NCBI GenBank assembly: GCA_002371265.1 | Contig: DFGT01000002.1 | Span: 1-16,896 of the forward strand | From: Bacteroidales bacterium UBA3743 | GTDB lineage: Bacteria > Bacteroidota > Bacteroidia > Bacteroidales > Paludibacteraceae | Reading direction: 5' to 3' | DNA length: 16,896 nt | Part shown: one piece after another, positions 8,154-15,778 of the stretch | Layout: every line of letters begins with the position of its first letter | Position numbering within the stretch: position 1 is the first letter of the stretch | The notes under the pieces: model-generated | Told to the model about the DNA's origin: nothing | Database searches by the model: none | The model's input: the letters and a program-made list of their open reading frames with translations, nothing else | Made by a program: the position numbers and the translations under genes

Positions 8154-8987
8154 TTACACAAGACAGATGTAATCTTCGTGTATTTCGATCAGACGTTGCT
8201 TGAACAACACTCCGATGGATTTTTTGAAGCTCTTCTTGCTGCATCCAAACATTTCGGCAATCAATCCTGCGTCTGATCTGTCGGACACTCTCAATATACC
8301 GTTGTTCTTATGCAATTCATCCATAATTATCTCCGACAAATCATCAGTCACCTTGAAACCGAGTGGCTGCAAAGAGATGTCTATCTTTCCGTCTTCACGG
8401 ACATTCTTCACATATCCTGTATATAATGCTCCAATCTCAATCTCCTGGAATATTTCGCTCTGGTATATCATTCCCCAGTGAGCGTTGTTGACAATCACTT
8501 TATAGCCACGCTCATGACGGGACGCTATCAGTATATCAACCTCGTCGTTGAACTCATATTTTGCTGGAGAGACGTTGAGATACTGATCTATTCTGCTTGT
8601 TGCGATAATCTGGCGTGTCACCAAATCATAATAGACATACACCAAATAGCTTCTGTCAACACGCATACGCATTGTCATCTCTCGTGACGGCAGGAACAAT
8701 GGGCGAGACAATCCCCAATCCAGCAATGCTCCTGCTTTTGAGACCTCGTCAACAAAAAGATAACCGAATTCGCCTGGCATTATATACGGCATCATTGTGG
8801 TCGGAACCATCTCACGCTTTGCATTCATAAAAATGAACACCTCCACCTGCTGTCCGACTTCCGCACCATCTGGTAATTCCAGCCTGCGCATAAAAAGAGT
8901 GTCACCGTCGACTGTATCCTTAAGGATATAGCCGTCGGCTCTGACCTCTGATATTTCTAATATGTTTTTTTTACCTACTTCTAACAT
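8154..8987 (-). CDS. cvfB: CvfB-family S1 RNA-binding protein
   Basis: A 277-aa cytoplasmic protein with the CvfB/YitL layout. It has three S1-like beta-barrel regions (about residues 5-65, 70-132 with GEFGYLFVDEV, and 145-205 with GYVKNVREDGKIDISLQP), then a C-terminal winged-helix region (about 215-277). CvfB proteins bind RNA and influence expression of other genes; the target here is unknown. The length is normal for the family. It sits 8 nt after the lipoprotein gene and 17 nt before the amidohydrolase, so it is inside the purL transcription unit and may be made with it. Confidence 0.88.
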   Translation of the reverse strand: MLEVGKKNILEISEVRADGYILKDTVDGDTLFMRRLELPDGAEVGQQVEVFIFMNAKREMVPTTMMPYIMPGEFGYLFVDEVSKAGALLDWGLSRPLFLPSREMTMRMRVDRSYLVYVYYDLVTRQIIATSRIDQYLNVSPAKYEFNDEVDILIASRHERGYKVIVNNAHWGMIYQSEIFQEIEIGALYTGYVKNVREDGKIDISLQPLGFKVTDDLSEIIMDELHKNNGILRVSDRSDAGLIAEMFGCSKKSFKKSIGVLFKQRLIEIHEDYICLV

Positions 8988-8995
8988 ATTTGCGA

Positions 8996-9856
8996 TTAGT
9001 TCGCTGTGTGCTCTTTCAAGAATTCTCTACACTTGTCTTTTACAGCTTTTGTGTACTCTGGAGTCGGAAACTCGTTTGCACCCTCCACCTCAACAAATTC
9101 AGCCAATTCTCCAAGCTGTGATGCCAACTGCTTCGAATTCAAAGGTTCTGCATTCTGTCCAGCAGCAGTGCCATGGAAAATCAGGCTCTTAATGCTACTG
9201 TCAAAATTCTTCTCAAACTCATTAAAATTCAGTGCATTCGAGGTAGAGATGGAAATCACACCTCTGATTCCTTCTTTTGAAAGGGGTTCTGTTCCCGACA
9301 CATAAGTATAGATATAAGACGATGCCAAATAAGCACCTGAAGCATTGCCTGCCAAGAATATTTTTGTTGTGTCTATTCCATATTTGTCGGCCTTTGTTTT
9401 CAGTGTAGTAAGGGCATCATTCACGTCATTCAACGCTGTACGGAATGTTTTGATGGTCTTGTCGTTGTTGCGGTCTGCTTTGATGTTTGAGCATTTTGGA
9501 ATACAAACCTTGTATCCCAAGTCTATAAACACACGAGGCCATTCGAACGATGGCATCTCTTTCACGTCTCCTTCTATGAACATCACGACTGGCATCTTTT
9601 CATTTATTTTCTTCTCAGGTCCATAAATAGACATTGTACGGAACTGATCGAGCACGTCGCAATCTATACAAACTGCATACGACAACTTGTCGACATAACA
9701 CTCTGCATTAAGATTCTCCACTGGGACAAACTTTTCAGACACGCTATCCTTTGAAACAGAATCTTTTACTGGCGTTGTAGCCTCTTTATTTGAACCTGCG
9801 CAACAGCACATCAATGTTGACAGTGCAAAAGCCGAAATATACGTACAGATTTTCAT
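8996..9856 (-). CDS. alpha/beta-hydrolase-like lipoprotein, probably catalytically inactive
   Basis: A 286-aa protein with a lipoprotein-type signal (hydrophobic stretch ending LMCCC, Cys17-19) and a Ser/Lys/Asp-rich linker. The remainder resembles the carboxylesterase/BD-FAE type of alpha/beta hydrolase: MPVVMFIEGD (88-97), IFLAGNASGAYLA (166-178), SLIFHGTA (224-231) and VEGANEF (257-263). Aligned to the family, the oxyanion HGG is EGD. The nucleophile elbow G-x-S-x-G reads GNASG, with Ala172 where the Ser should be. The Asp after GTA is missing, and the GH of the histidine motif is AN. All catalytic positions therefore appear lost, suggesting a binding or structural role. It is the first gene of the unit with cvfB, the amidohydrolase and purL, 8 nt before cvfB. 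No promoter box was recognised in 9857-9984. Confidence 0.7.
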   Translation of the reverse strand: MKICTYISAFALSTLMCCCAGSNKEATTPVKDSVSKDSVSEKFVPVENLNAECYVDKLSYAVCIDCDVLDQFRTMSIYGPEKKINEKMPVVMFIEGDVKEMPSFEWPRVFIDLGYKVCIPKCSNIKADRNNDKTIKTFRTALNDVNDALTTLKTKADKYGIDTTKIFLAGNASGAYLASSYIYTYVSGTEPLSKEGIRGVISISTSNALNFNEFEKNFDSSIKSLIFHGTAAGQNAEPLNSKQLASQLGELAEFVEVEGANEFPTPEYTKAVKDKCREFLKEHTAN

Positions 9857-9984
9857 GATTAATGTTTTTTATAATATTTTGCAGCTAAATATATGAATAT
9901 TTTAAGACTAACTCATCTTGTGCAGAGAAAAATTTCAGAAAAGTTAATAATTATTTGATATTCAACATAGCTCACGTGTTATTT

Positions 9985-10527
9985 TTAAGACACAATGGCT
10001 TTTGCCACCTCTTTCGAAGCATCTTTGCCAAACAAAGCCTCTACCATTGCCAATGCGAAAACTCTTGCTGTGCCAGCACTTCTTCCCGTAACAAAATTTC
10101 CAGAGATTTCGTATGGAGCTCCTGTTGTGACAGCTCCTTTCAAATACTGCTCATAGCCAGGGAAACATGTTGCAGCCTTGCCGTCAAGTAAACCGAGTGA
10201 TCCGTAGATCATTGGAGCCGCGCAAATCGCAGCCAACCATTTCTTTTCATCGTTGACTCTTTTTACTAGTTCTATCAATGCAGTGTGCTCCAGCAATGTC
10301 TTGTGACCTGGACCTCCTGGCAAGAACAACATATCCGCATCATTATAGTTGTTGTCGTCGAACAAACTGTCCGCAATCACAGTAATATTGTGTGAACCTG
10401 TGACTTCCTTCTTTCCTGTCACACTGACTTTCTCCACTGTTGCTCCCGCTCTGATAAGCAAATCAATCGGAAATATGGCTTCAGTCTCTTCGAAACCGTC
10501 TGCCAAAAAAACATATACTTTCTTCAT
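9985..10527 (-). CDS. DJ-1/PfpI family protein
   Basis: A 180-aa cytoplasmic protein of the DJ-1/ThiJ/PfpI superfamily, the DJ-1 (YajL-like) subgroup. The N-terminal strand MKKVYVFLADGFEETEA contains E16, equivalent to the glutamate that contacts the reactive cysteine. AICAAPM contains the nucleophile C102, and LPGGPGH (69-75) is the conserved glycine loop. Family members have been described as chaperones or protein deglycases and as oxidative-stress factors; which applies here cannot be seen. Only 1 nt separates it from the stop of the TonB-like gene, so it is the last gene of the lptF-ribBA-exbBD-tonB unit. No convincing terminator hairpin was found after it. Confidence 0.9.
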   Translation of the reverse strand: MKKVYVFLADGFEETEAIFPIDLLIRAGATVEKVSVTGKKEVTGSHNITVIADSLFDDNNYNDADMLFLPGGPGHKTLLEHTALIELVKRVNDEKKWLAAICAAPMIYGSLGLLDGKAATCFPGYEQYLKGAVTTGAPYEISGNFVTGRSAGTARVFALAMVEALFGKDASKEVAKAIVS

Positions 10528-10528
10528 T

Positions 10529-11413
10529 TTATCTTAATTCAAATTTGTAAGTAATGGTACCGCTTTGGTTTTTCTTCGTCGGTATAGCATTAAACTTTGT
10601 CTTTTTTGCCGCAGCGAGTGCAGCATTATGAAGGCGCTTTGACGTGATATCCGTACCTGGTGCGATATCTGCGTTGATCACGTCTCCGTTCTCGTTCACC
10701 ATTATTCTGACAACGATAGTTCCCTCTTCCTGATCTGTATACGTCGGTGTAGCCATCGTGCCTCGGATTGAGCGTCCTTCAAGCGACCATGATTTGTTGG
10801 ATCCTGTTTTTGCGTGTCCTTGCGACGGTGCATTGTTAGGATCTCCTGTCGACTTGCCCTGGCTTCCTGTCGAAGTGCCATCGCCTTTGCCTGTAGACGA
10901 ATTGTCATTTCCGACACCACCGTTTCCACCCTGTCCGAAGACATTCTTCAAGCGGTTTCCAATTTCAGCCTTCTGCTTATTCTCTTTTTCAATTTGAGCA
11001 CGTTTCTCAGCCTCTCTACGTTTGCGTTCAGCTTCTTCAGCCTGTTTCTTCTTACGTTGAGCGTCGGCCTCTTTTTTCTTAGCCTCCTCTTTCTTCTTCT
11101 CCTCGTCGGCCTTAGGCATAGCCACAGATTCCTCTATATCCTGAGTCTGATAGGCTTCAGGAGCTGTTGATGGATCCGCAGCCGGAGACGCTTCCGCCAT
11201 CTGACCTTCTATCTCACTGGCTGGAGTCGGTTCAAAAAGATCACTGCCACCAAAATCGTCAGCACCGAGAGACACTGCCAAACCCTCCTCTGTGGTGTCC
11301 ATCTGCGACGTCATGCAGCCGAAGATAAGCGCCAAGAAAATGACAGCATGGAAAACCACTGTCCCCGTTGCACCGTTTGCTTTGGCCCAGGATTTAAGCT
11401 TTTGTCTATCCAT
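10529..11413 (-). CDS. TonB/TolA-like energy transducer
   Basis: A 294-aa inner-membrane protein spanning the periplasm that carries proton-motive-force energy from ExbB/ExbD to the outer membrane. One N-terminal helix (about residues 17-34) holds H22, matching the conserved TonB helix histidine. An acidic segment follows, then a Lys/Glu/Ala-rich coil of about 45 residues (103-150), a Gly/Ser/Asn-rich flexible stretch (155-200) and a C-terminal TonB-type domain (GTIVVRIMVNENGDV onward, about 230-294). The long charged coil is more TolA-like, and the C-terminal domain more TonB-like. It directly follows exbD (21 nt) and precedes the DJ-1 gene (1 nt). Whether it serves TonB-dependent receptors or a Tol-type envelope role is open; no tolB or pal is nearby. 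Confidence 0.85.
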   Translation of the reverse strand: MDRQKLKSWAKANGATGTVVFHAVIFLALIFGCMTSQMDTTEEGLAVSLGADDFGGSDLFEPTPASEIEGQMAEASPAADPSTAPEAYQTQDIEESVAMPKADEEKKKEEAKKKEADAQRKKKQAEEAERKRREAEKRAQIEKENKQKAEIGNRLKNVFGQGGNGGVGNDNSSTGKGDGTSTGSQGKSTGDPNNAPSQGHAKTGSNKSWSLEGRSIRGTMATPTYTDQEEGTIVVRIMVNENGDVINADIAPGTDITSKRLHNAALAAAKKTKFNAIPTKKNQSGTITYKFELR

Positions 11414-11434
11414 ACACTCTCGTTTTTCTTATGA

Positions 11435-11848
11435 CTATTTCTTCATCGGACGCGTAGCAATCACAAGTTTGAACTTGTTCTTGTTCGCAATGTCCAATAT
11501 TTTCACCACTTCACCATGAGGCACACTCTCGTCTGCATATAGGGCGACATACATGTCTGGCTCAGCCAACTCGATCTTTTTCAGATAGTCTTCGATCTCC
11601 TCCAGCTGTATCGGACGCTCTGTCTCGTTTCCAAATGCCACATAGTGGTTCAATTCCTTGTCTATTGTAACTCGCGTCAACGGTTTGGCTGCCGTCTGCG
11701 AATTGCTCTGCGGCAACATCAGCTTGATGGCGTTGGGATGCACCACCGATGATGTCAACATGAAGAATATCAGCAACAAGAATATGATATCCGTCATCGA
11801 CGACATGCTGAAACTTGCCTCTGCTTTATTTCTACGTTTTAAAGCCAT
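11435..11848 (-). CDS. exbD: ExbD/TolR family motor protein
   Basis: A 137-aa inner-membrane protein that forms the proton-motive-force motor with ExbB. A basic cytoplasmic N-terminus (MALKRRNK) is followed by one membrane helix (about 18-36). The MTD motif in that helix carries D20, the protonatable aspartate essential in the family, and the periplasmic domain follows. The length is typical. The gene lies 13 nt after exbB and 21 nt before the TonB-like gene. Only one ExbD is present, whereas some Bacteroidetes clusters have two. Confidence 0.93.
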   Translation of the reverse strand: MALKRRNKAEASFSMSSMTDIIFLLLIFFMLTSSVVHPNAIKLMLPQSNSQTAAKPLTRVTIDKELNHYVAFGNETERPIQLEEIEDYLKKIELAEPDMYVALYADESVPHGEVVKILDIANKNKFKLVIATRPMKK

Positions 11849-11861
11849 AGCATTCCGTTAT

Positions 11862-12554
11862 TTAGTTGGCAGGCTCATTCAAAATATCCATAAACTCAAG
11901 TGAACGTGCTTCCATATCACGCACCACTTTGTCGACAAGAGTTGTCAAATAGTTGTATGCGAAGTATGCGATAATACCTACGAACAGACCTCCAAGAGTA
12001 GTCACCATAGCAGTGTAGATACCGCCAGCTAGTGAAGACACGTCGATATTGTTGCCTGCATTAGACATTTGGAAGAACGCCTCGATCATTCCGGCCACAG
12101 TACCCAAGAATCCAATCATTGGGGCTCCTCCTGAGATTGTAGCAAGGTAAGAAAGTCCATTCTCAAGTTTTGACACTTCAAGGTTTCCTACGTTCTCAAC
12201 AGCTACCGACACATCCGACATTGGACGGCCAAGACGCTGGATGCCCTTCTCTATCATTCTTGCGCATGGAGTGTTATTGTTGCGGCAAAGATTCAACGCA
12301 GCGTCTATCTTTCCCTCCTGGATATAGTCTTTGATTTTGTCCATGAAGCTTTTGTCGTATTTCGACGCTGCTCTGATAACAGTTAGGCGCTCGAAGAAAA
12401 TATAGATTGCGACAATACTAAGAAGTAGCAACGGAATCATAATCCAACCACCCTTCATTGCAGTGTCAATCAGGCTGATGCTCTGATTTGCTGGCTCCTC
12501 CACGTTGTTTACAGCAACTGTTTCAGGAATTTGTAATAGCATGTTTAAATTCAT
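11862..12554 (-). CDS. exbB: MotA/TolQ/ExbB family proton channel protein
   Basis: A 230-aa inner-membrane protein that builds the pentameric stator of the Exb/Tol motor. Membrane segments are visible at about 35-56, 135-162 and 175-203. The conserved GFLGTVAGMIEAF lies at 148-160, followed by the third helix with GGIYTAMVTTLGGLFVGI (177-194). A cytoplasmic domain at about 60-130 contains AALNLCRNNNTPCARMIEKG. It lies 30 nt after ribBA and 13 nt before exbD. There is no separate promoter box in the 30-nt gap, so expression probably comes from upstream. Confidence 0.93.
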   Translation of the reverse strand: MNLNMLLQIPETVAVNNVEEPANQSISLIDTAMKGGWIMIPLLLLSIVAIYIFFERLTVIRAASKYDKSFMDKIKDYIQEGKIDAALNLCRNNNTPCARMIEKGIQRLGRPMSDVSVAVENVGNLEVSKLENGLSYLATISGGAPMIGFLGTVAGMIEAFFQMSNAGNNIDVSSLAGGIYTAMVTTLGGLFVGIIAYFAYNYLTTLVDKVVRDMEARSLEFMDILNEPAN

Positions 12555-12584
12555 AATTCACAATATTATATAAAGGTTCTTTGT

Positions 12585-13793
12585 TTACGCTTTTTTGATG
12601 GTGTGACCCATACGGTTTTTCTTTGTCTCTATATAGAAACGGTTGTATTTGTTTGGCTCTACCTCGATAGGTACGTTCTCCACAATTTCGAGTCCGTAGC
12701 TCTCCAAGCCTATACGTTTGACGGGATTGTTTGTAAGCAGACGCATCTTCTTGACTCCAAGAATCTGAAGTATTTCTGCTCCGACTCCATATTCTCTTTC
12801 ATCTGGTTTGAATCCGAGGTGGATGTTGGCGTCAACAGTGTCCAAGCCTTCCTCCTGAAGTTTGTAGGCCTTGATCTTGTTCATCAATCCGATACCACGA
12901 CCTTCCTGATTCATATATAATATGACTCCTTTGCCCTCTTTCTCCACCATCTGCATTGCTTTCTGTAGTTGCTCTCCACAGTCGCAACGACGTGATCCGA
13001 AGATATCTCCTGTAGCGCAAGAAGAGTGTACACGGACCAAGATTGGCTCATCTGGCTTCCACTCGCCTTTGATTAGGGCAATGTGCTCCAACCCATTTGA
13101 CTTCTGACGGAAAGGGATCAACTTGAAGTCGCCGTATAGCGTAGGCATCTCTACCTTTTCCCCTGTCTCCACAACACACTCCTTCTTTCTTCTGTAAGCG
13201 ATCAGATCTTTGATGGCAATCATTTTCATGCCATATTTCTTAGCCACCTCAATAAGCTGAGGCATACGTGCCATCGTACCGTCTTCATTAAGGATTTCGA
13301 TAAGAGCGGCGACAGGATGAAGCCCGGAAAGACGAGCTAAATCTACAGCTGCTTCTGTATGTCCTGCGCGGGCAAGCACACCGTTATCCTGAGCATAAAG
13401 AGGATTGATGTGTCCTGGGCGACCAAATGTTTTGGATGTGCTCAACGGATCAGCTAAAGCAAGGATTGTCATTGCACGGTCGTGTGCCGACACTCCTGTC
13501 GTGCAACCTTCCAGTTTGTCAACCGTGACTGTGAACGGAGTTCCAAGTATGGATGTGTTGTCTGTCACTTGACGGTCGAGGCCAAGCTCTTTTGCTCTTG
13601 AAATAGTGATCGGAGCACACAGCACACCACGACCTTCACGTAGCATGAAATTGATCTTCTCTGGAGTGATAAGTTCTGCGGCAGTTATGAAATCGCCTTC
13701 ATTTTCACGATCCTCATCATCCACCACAATCACAAACTTACCCTGCTTGAAATCCTCAAGTGCCTCTTCTATTGTATTTATACTATAGTTCAT
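12585..13793 (-). CDS. ribBA: bifunctional riboflavin enzyme: DHBP synthase / GTP cyclohydrolase II
   Basis: A 402-aa cytoplasmic fusion supplying both riboflavin precursors. The N-terminal half (about 1-200) is 3,4-dihydroxy-2-butanone 4-phosphate synthase, with DDEDRENEGD (25-34) and RAGHTEAAVDL (142-152). The C-terminal half (about 205-402) is GTP cyclohydrolase II, with zinc cysteines C259, C270 and C272 (SSCATGD to RRCDCGEQ) and NQEGRGIGL (295-303). Both active sites look intact. It overlaps the end of the permease gene by 11 bp, so translation is probably coupled. No FMN riboswitch is possible at this internal position; any such control would have to lie before 15321, where none was seen. 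Confidence 0.97.
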   Translation of the reverse strand: MNYSINTIEEALEDFKQGKFVIVVDDEDRENEGDFITAAELITPEKINFMLREGRGVLCAPITISRAKELGLDRQVTDNTSILGTPFTVTVDKLEGCTTGVSAHDRAMTILALADPLSTSKTFGRPGHINPLYAQDNGVLARAGHTEAAVDLARLSGLHPVAALIEILNEDGTMARMPQLIEVAKKYGMKMIAIKDLIAYRRKKECVVETGEKVEMPTLYGDFKLIPFRQKSNGLEHIALIKGEWKPDEPILVRVHSSCATGDIFGSRRCDCGEQLQKAMQMVEKEGKGVILYMNQEGRGIGLMNKIKAYKLQEEGLDTVDANIHLGFKPDEREYGVGAEILQILGVKKMRLLTNNPVKRIGLESYGLEIVENVPIEVEPNKYNRFYIETKKNRMGHTIKKA

Positions 13794-15321
13794 TATTATC
13801 TATATTAACTTCTTGACTGACTTCTTGTTTTTTCTTTCTTGAAAACAAATTCTTAAAGAACTTGGATATGTTTTTGCCCAACACTTTTGCTGTAGGCATA
13901 TTGAATGTCGCGTCGATTGCGGCTTTGTAGGTCAGAAACAATCCCAAGGGGAATAGCATAGCAGAGCTAAACCATGTGCCCACCCAGACAGGCCAACTTC
14001 CGTTTCTTGCCATTTTGAATCCTGTATTGTCTACAATGTAATAGATGATGAATAGCAGGATAGAGATCACGACGGGCAAACCAAAACCTCCTTTTCGAAT
14101 GATCGCACCTAATGGTGCTCCAATAAAGAAGAAGATAATGCATGCAAACGAAAGTGTGAACTTACGGTGCCGTTCGATATCGTGCTTCCACATCATTTTG
14201 TCTACAGATGAGTATTTACGTTCACCGTGATAATCCAACTCGTTTCTGACAACCTGCATTTTGTTCACTGCTCTGTCAAACGATTCTTTCTGCTGCATCA
14301 ATGAGCGACGATTGATTATAGCCTCGTAACTTTTTGCTTTTTCAAGTGGAATCGTGTCAAGGTTTACTTTTACATATCCGCTATCAAGGGTACGGCCAAA
14401 AAACAAAGTGTTGACATATTTATGTGAAAAAGCGTTAGCCAAACTGTCGGATTCTTTTTGCAGTGAATCGATAGTTTGTGTAAGTTGTTCTAAATTTTTG
14501 GTTGTCTGTTTACCTGCTACCGACTCTTCACTTACCATGTTCAAGTTGTTGTCGTAGTCCATAATCAGCTCTCTGTAGACAAAAGTCTCGCGTCGGAAAG
14601 GGATATTTTTCTTCGACACTTGGACAGCGGATCCTTTCATATTCTCAAACATTTCTCCATTGTGTAGTTTGAGAATAAAACCCTTTTTGTCTGCAGTTGA
14701 AACGAGCATTCCGGAATCTGCAGTGACTATTCTGATGTTATCGGAACTACCTCCACCTGCTGTGCCAGTGAAGTCGTATATCATCATATCGTAAAGCATT
14801 CTAGTGTCGTGGTTTTTGCTTCGCACATAGATGCTGTAGTTGTCAATACCGGTATAGAAAGAGCCTACAGGAATAGACACGTCTGGGGATTTGTGTCTGA
14901 TGGAGCGAAGCAGCACTGTCCATTTCAACTGTACGTCTGGCATCACAACGTTAGAAAAATAGAATGAACCGATTGAAAGGAAGCCTATGACAACAAGATA
15001 CGGTTTCATGATTCTAAACAAAGAAATACCGGCCGCTTTCATCGCAATTAGCTCCAAACGTTCTCCAAGTCCACCAAAACTCATCAAAGATGATAACAGA
15101 ATTGATAGTGGCAATGCCATTGGCACAAGTGTCAACGCTGCATAGTAGAAGAATTGAGCCATGACGATAAGATCCAGTCCTTTTCCTACCATTTCGTCAA
15201 TGTATCTCCATAGTGACTGCATTAGCAGAATGAAAAGACATACGAAGAATGTGGCCAAGAAACTTAGCAAATAGTCCTTCAAAAGGAATGTATGTAGGCG
15301 TTTTAACTGCATCTTAAACAT
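13783..15321 (-). CDS. LptF/LptG-type permease (YjgP/YjgQ family)
   Basis: A 512-aa inner-membrane component of the lipopolysaccharide export ABC machine that, with LptB and LptC, extracts LPS for transport to the outer membrane. Three N-terminal membrane segments (about 14-38, 55-82, 103-125, the last two linked by GGLGERLELIAMKAAGIS) and three C-terminal segments (about 384-468, including FFFIGAPLGAIIRKGG) flank a large periplasmic domain. The typical LptF or LptG is about 360 aa. The extra length here is in the periplasmic part, with a coiled-coil-like stretch (QLTQTIDSLQKESDSLANAF and downstream). A second ATG three codons in (15312) is possible. It is the first gene of the six-gene unit and overlaps ribBA by 11 bp. 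LptF versus LptG cannot be decided. Confidence 0.9.
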   Translation of the reverse strand: MFKMQLKRLHTFLLKDYLLSFLATFFVCLFILLMQSLWRYIDEMVGKGLDLIVMAQFFYYAALTLVPMALPLSILLSSLMSFGGLGERLELIAMKAAGISLFRIMKPYLVVIGFLSIGSFYFSNVVMPDVQLKWTVLLRSIRHKSPDVSIPVGSFYTGIDNYSIYVRSKNHDTRMLYDMMIYDFTGTAGGGSSDNIRIVTADSGMLVSTADKKGFILKLHNGEMFENMKGSAVQVSKKNIPFRRETFVYRELIMDYDNNLNMVSEESVAGKQTTKNLEQLTQTIDSLQKESDSLANAFSHKYVNTLFFGRTLDSGYVKVNLDTIPLEKAKSYEAIINRRSLMQQKESFDRAVNKMQVVRNELDYHGERKYSSVDKMMWKHDIERHRKFTLSFACIIFFFIGAPLGAIIRKGGFGLPVVISILLFIIYYIVDNTGFKMARNGSWPVWVGTWFSSAMLFPLGLFLTYKAAIDATFNMPTAKVLGKNISKFFKNLFSRKKKQEVSQEVNIDNNEL

Positions 15322-15331
15322 ATTTCGACTA

Positions 15332-15339
15332 CAAAAATA
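15332..15339 (-). promoter_or_regulatory. putative -7 box for the lptF-ribBA-exbBD unit
   Basis: The minus strand reads TATTTTTG, an exact TAnnTTTG match, 10 nt before the permease start at 15321. Transcription would then begin only a few bases before the first ATG, giving a nearly leaderless mRNA, or a leader of about 13 nt if the ATG at 15312 is used. No -33 element was seen, and the region is so T-rich that a chance match is possible. Confidence 0.3.
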
Positions 15340-15448
15340 GTCTTTTTCTGTCTTTTTTTATTGTTTTTACTGTACTATATATTGTGATTTATGTATTTTT
15401 TTTGCTCTTTTGCTTTTAAAAACTATTAACAAAATAAATTTTAAGGAA

Positions 15449-15700
15449 ATGGATTTAATTGTATACTTGCTTTTAGGAGCACTTGCAGGTTACCTTGGCG
15501 GCCAGTTGATGGGTAAGGCCAACAGCATATTGGTCAACATCCTTGTTGGTATCATTGGTGGTATGTTAGGAGGATGGTTGTTCGGTGATTTATTCAGCGG
15601 TCTTCCAAGTATCGGATCTTTTAGTCTTGGCGGTTTGATTACAGCTGTACTTGGATCTTGTATTCTTCTTTGGGTAATAGGATTCCTACAGAAAAAGTAA
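15449..15700 (+). CDS. GlsB/YeaQ/YmgE family small membrane protein
   Basis: An 83-aa, very hydrophobic, glycine-rich protein of the transglycosylase-associated / GlsB family. It has three helices (about 2-18, 24-47, 53-79) with the repeated family pattern GALAGYLGGQLMG and GIIGGMLGGWLFG. Members are often linked to general stress in other bacteria; the molecular role is unknown. The start at 15449 is preferred over an in-frame ATG 13 codons upstream because MDLIVYLLLGALAG matches the family N-terminus and the upstream codons are AT-rich leader. It is divergent from the permease operon and closed by its own terminator, so it is probably monocistronic. Confidence 0.88.
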   Translation: MDLIVYLLLGALAGYLGGQLMGKANSILVNILVGIIGGMLGGWLFGDLFSGLPSIGSFSLGGLITAVLGSCILLWVIGFLQKK

Positions 15701-15725
15701 AAAGATCTTTAGAATTTATCAGAAC

Positions 15726-15755
15726 GAGAGTATGCAGATGCGTACTCTCTTTTTT
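15726..15755 (+). terminator. intrinsic terminator of the GlsB-like gene
   Basis: The stem GAGAGTATGC (15726-15735) pairs with GCGTACTCTC (15740-15749), with one T-G pair and a 4-nt loop, followed by six T. It is 25 nt after the stop codon. Confidence 0.88.
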
Positions 15756-15778
15756 ATGTCAACCCAGATAGATTTATA

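Noticed and set aside
8137..8244. Longer start of the amidohydrolase overlapping cvfB
   Set aside because: The 36 extra residues are highly basic and unlike the family, overlap the coding end of cvfB, and ignore the AGGAGG site just before 8136.
9857..9984. Promoter and terminator search in the gap after the DJ-1 gene
   Set aside because: No exact TAnnTTTG box on the minus strand and only short, long-loop inverted repeats without a T run; nothing strong enough to annotate.
10702..11170. Open frames in other phases across the TonB-like gene
   Set aside because: They are by-products of the repetitive Lys/Glu and Gly/Ser codons of the linker; the compositions are unlike real proteins.
15410..15448. 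Upstream ATG for the GlsB-like gene
   Set aside because: The 13 extra codons are an AT-rich leader; the family N-terminus begins at 15449.
13794..15448. FMN riboswitch for ribBA
   Set aside because: ribBA overlaps the permease gene, and no RFN-like conserved structure was recognised in the short leader before 15321.
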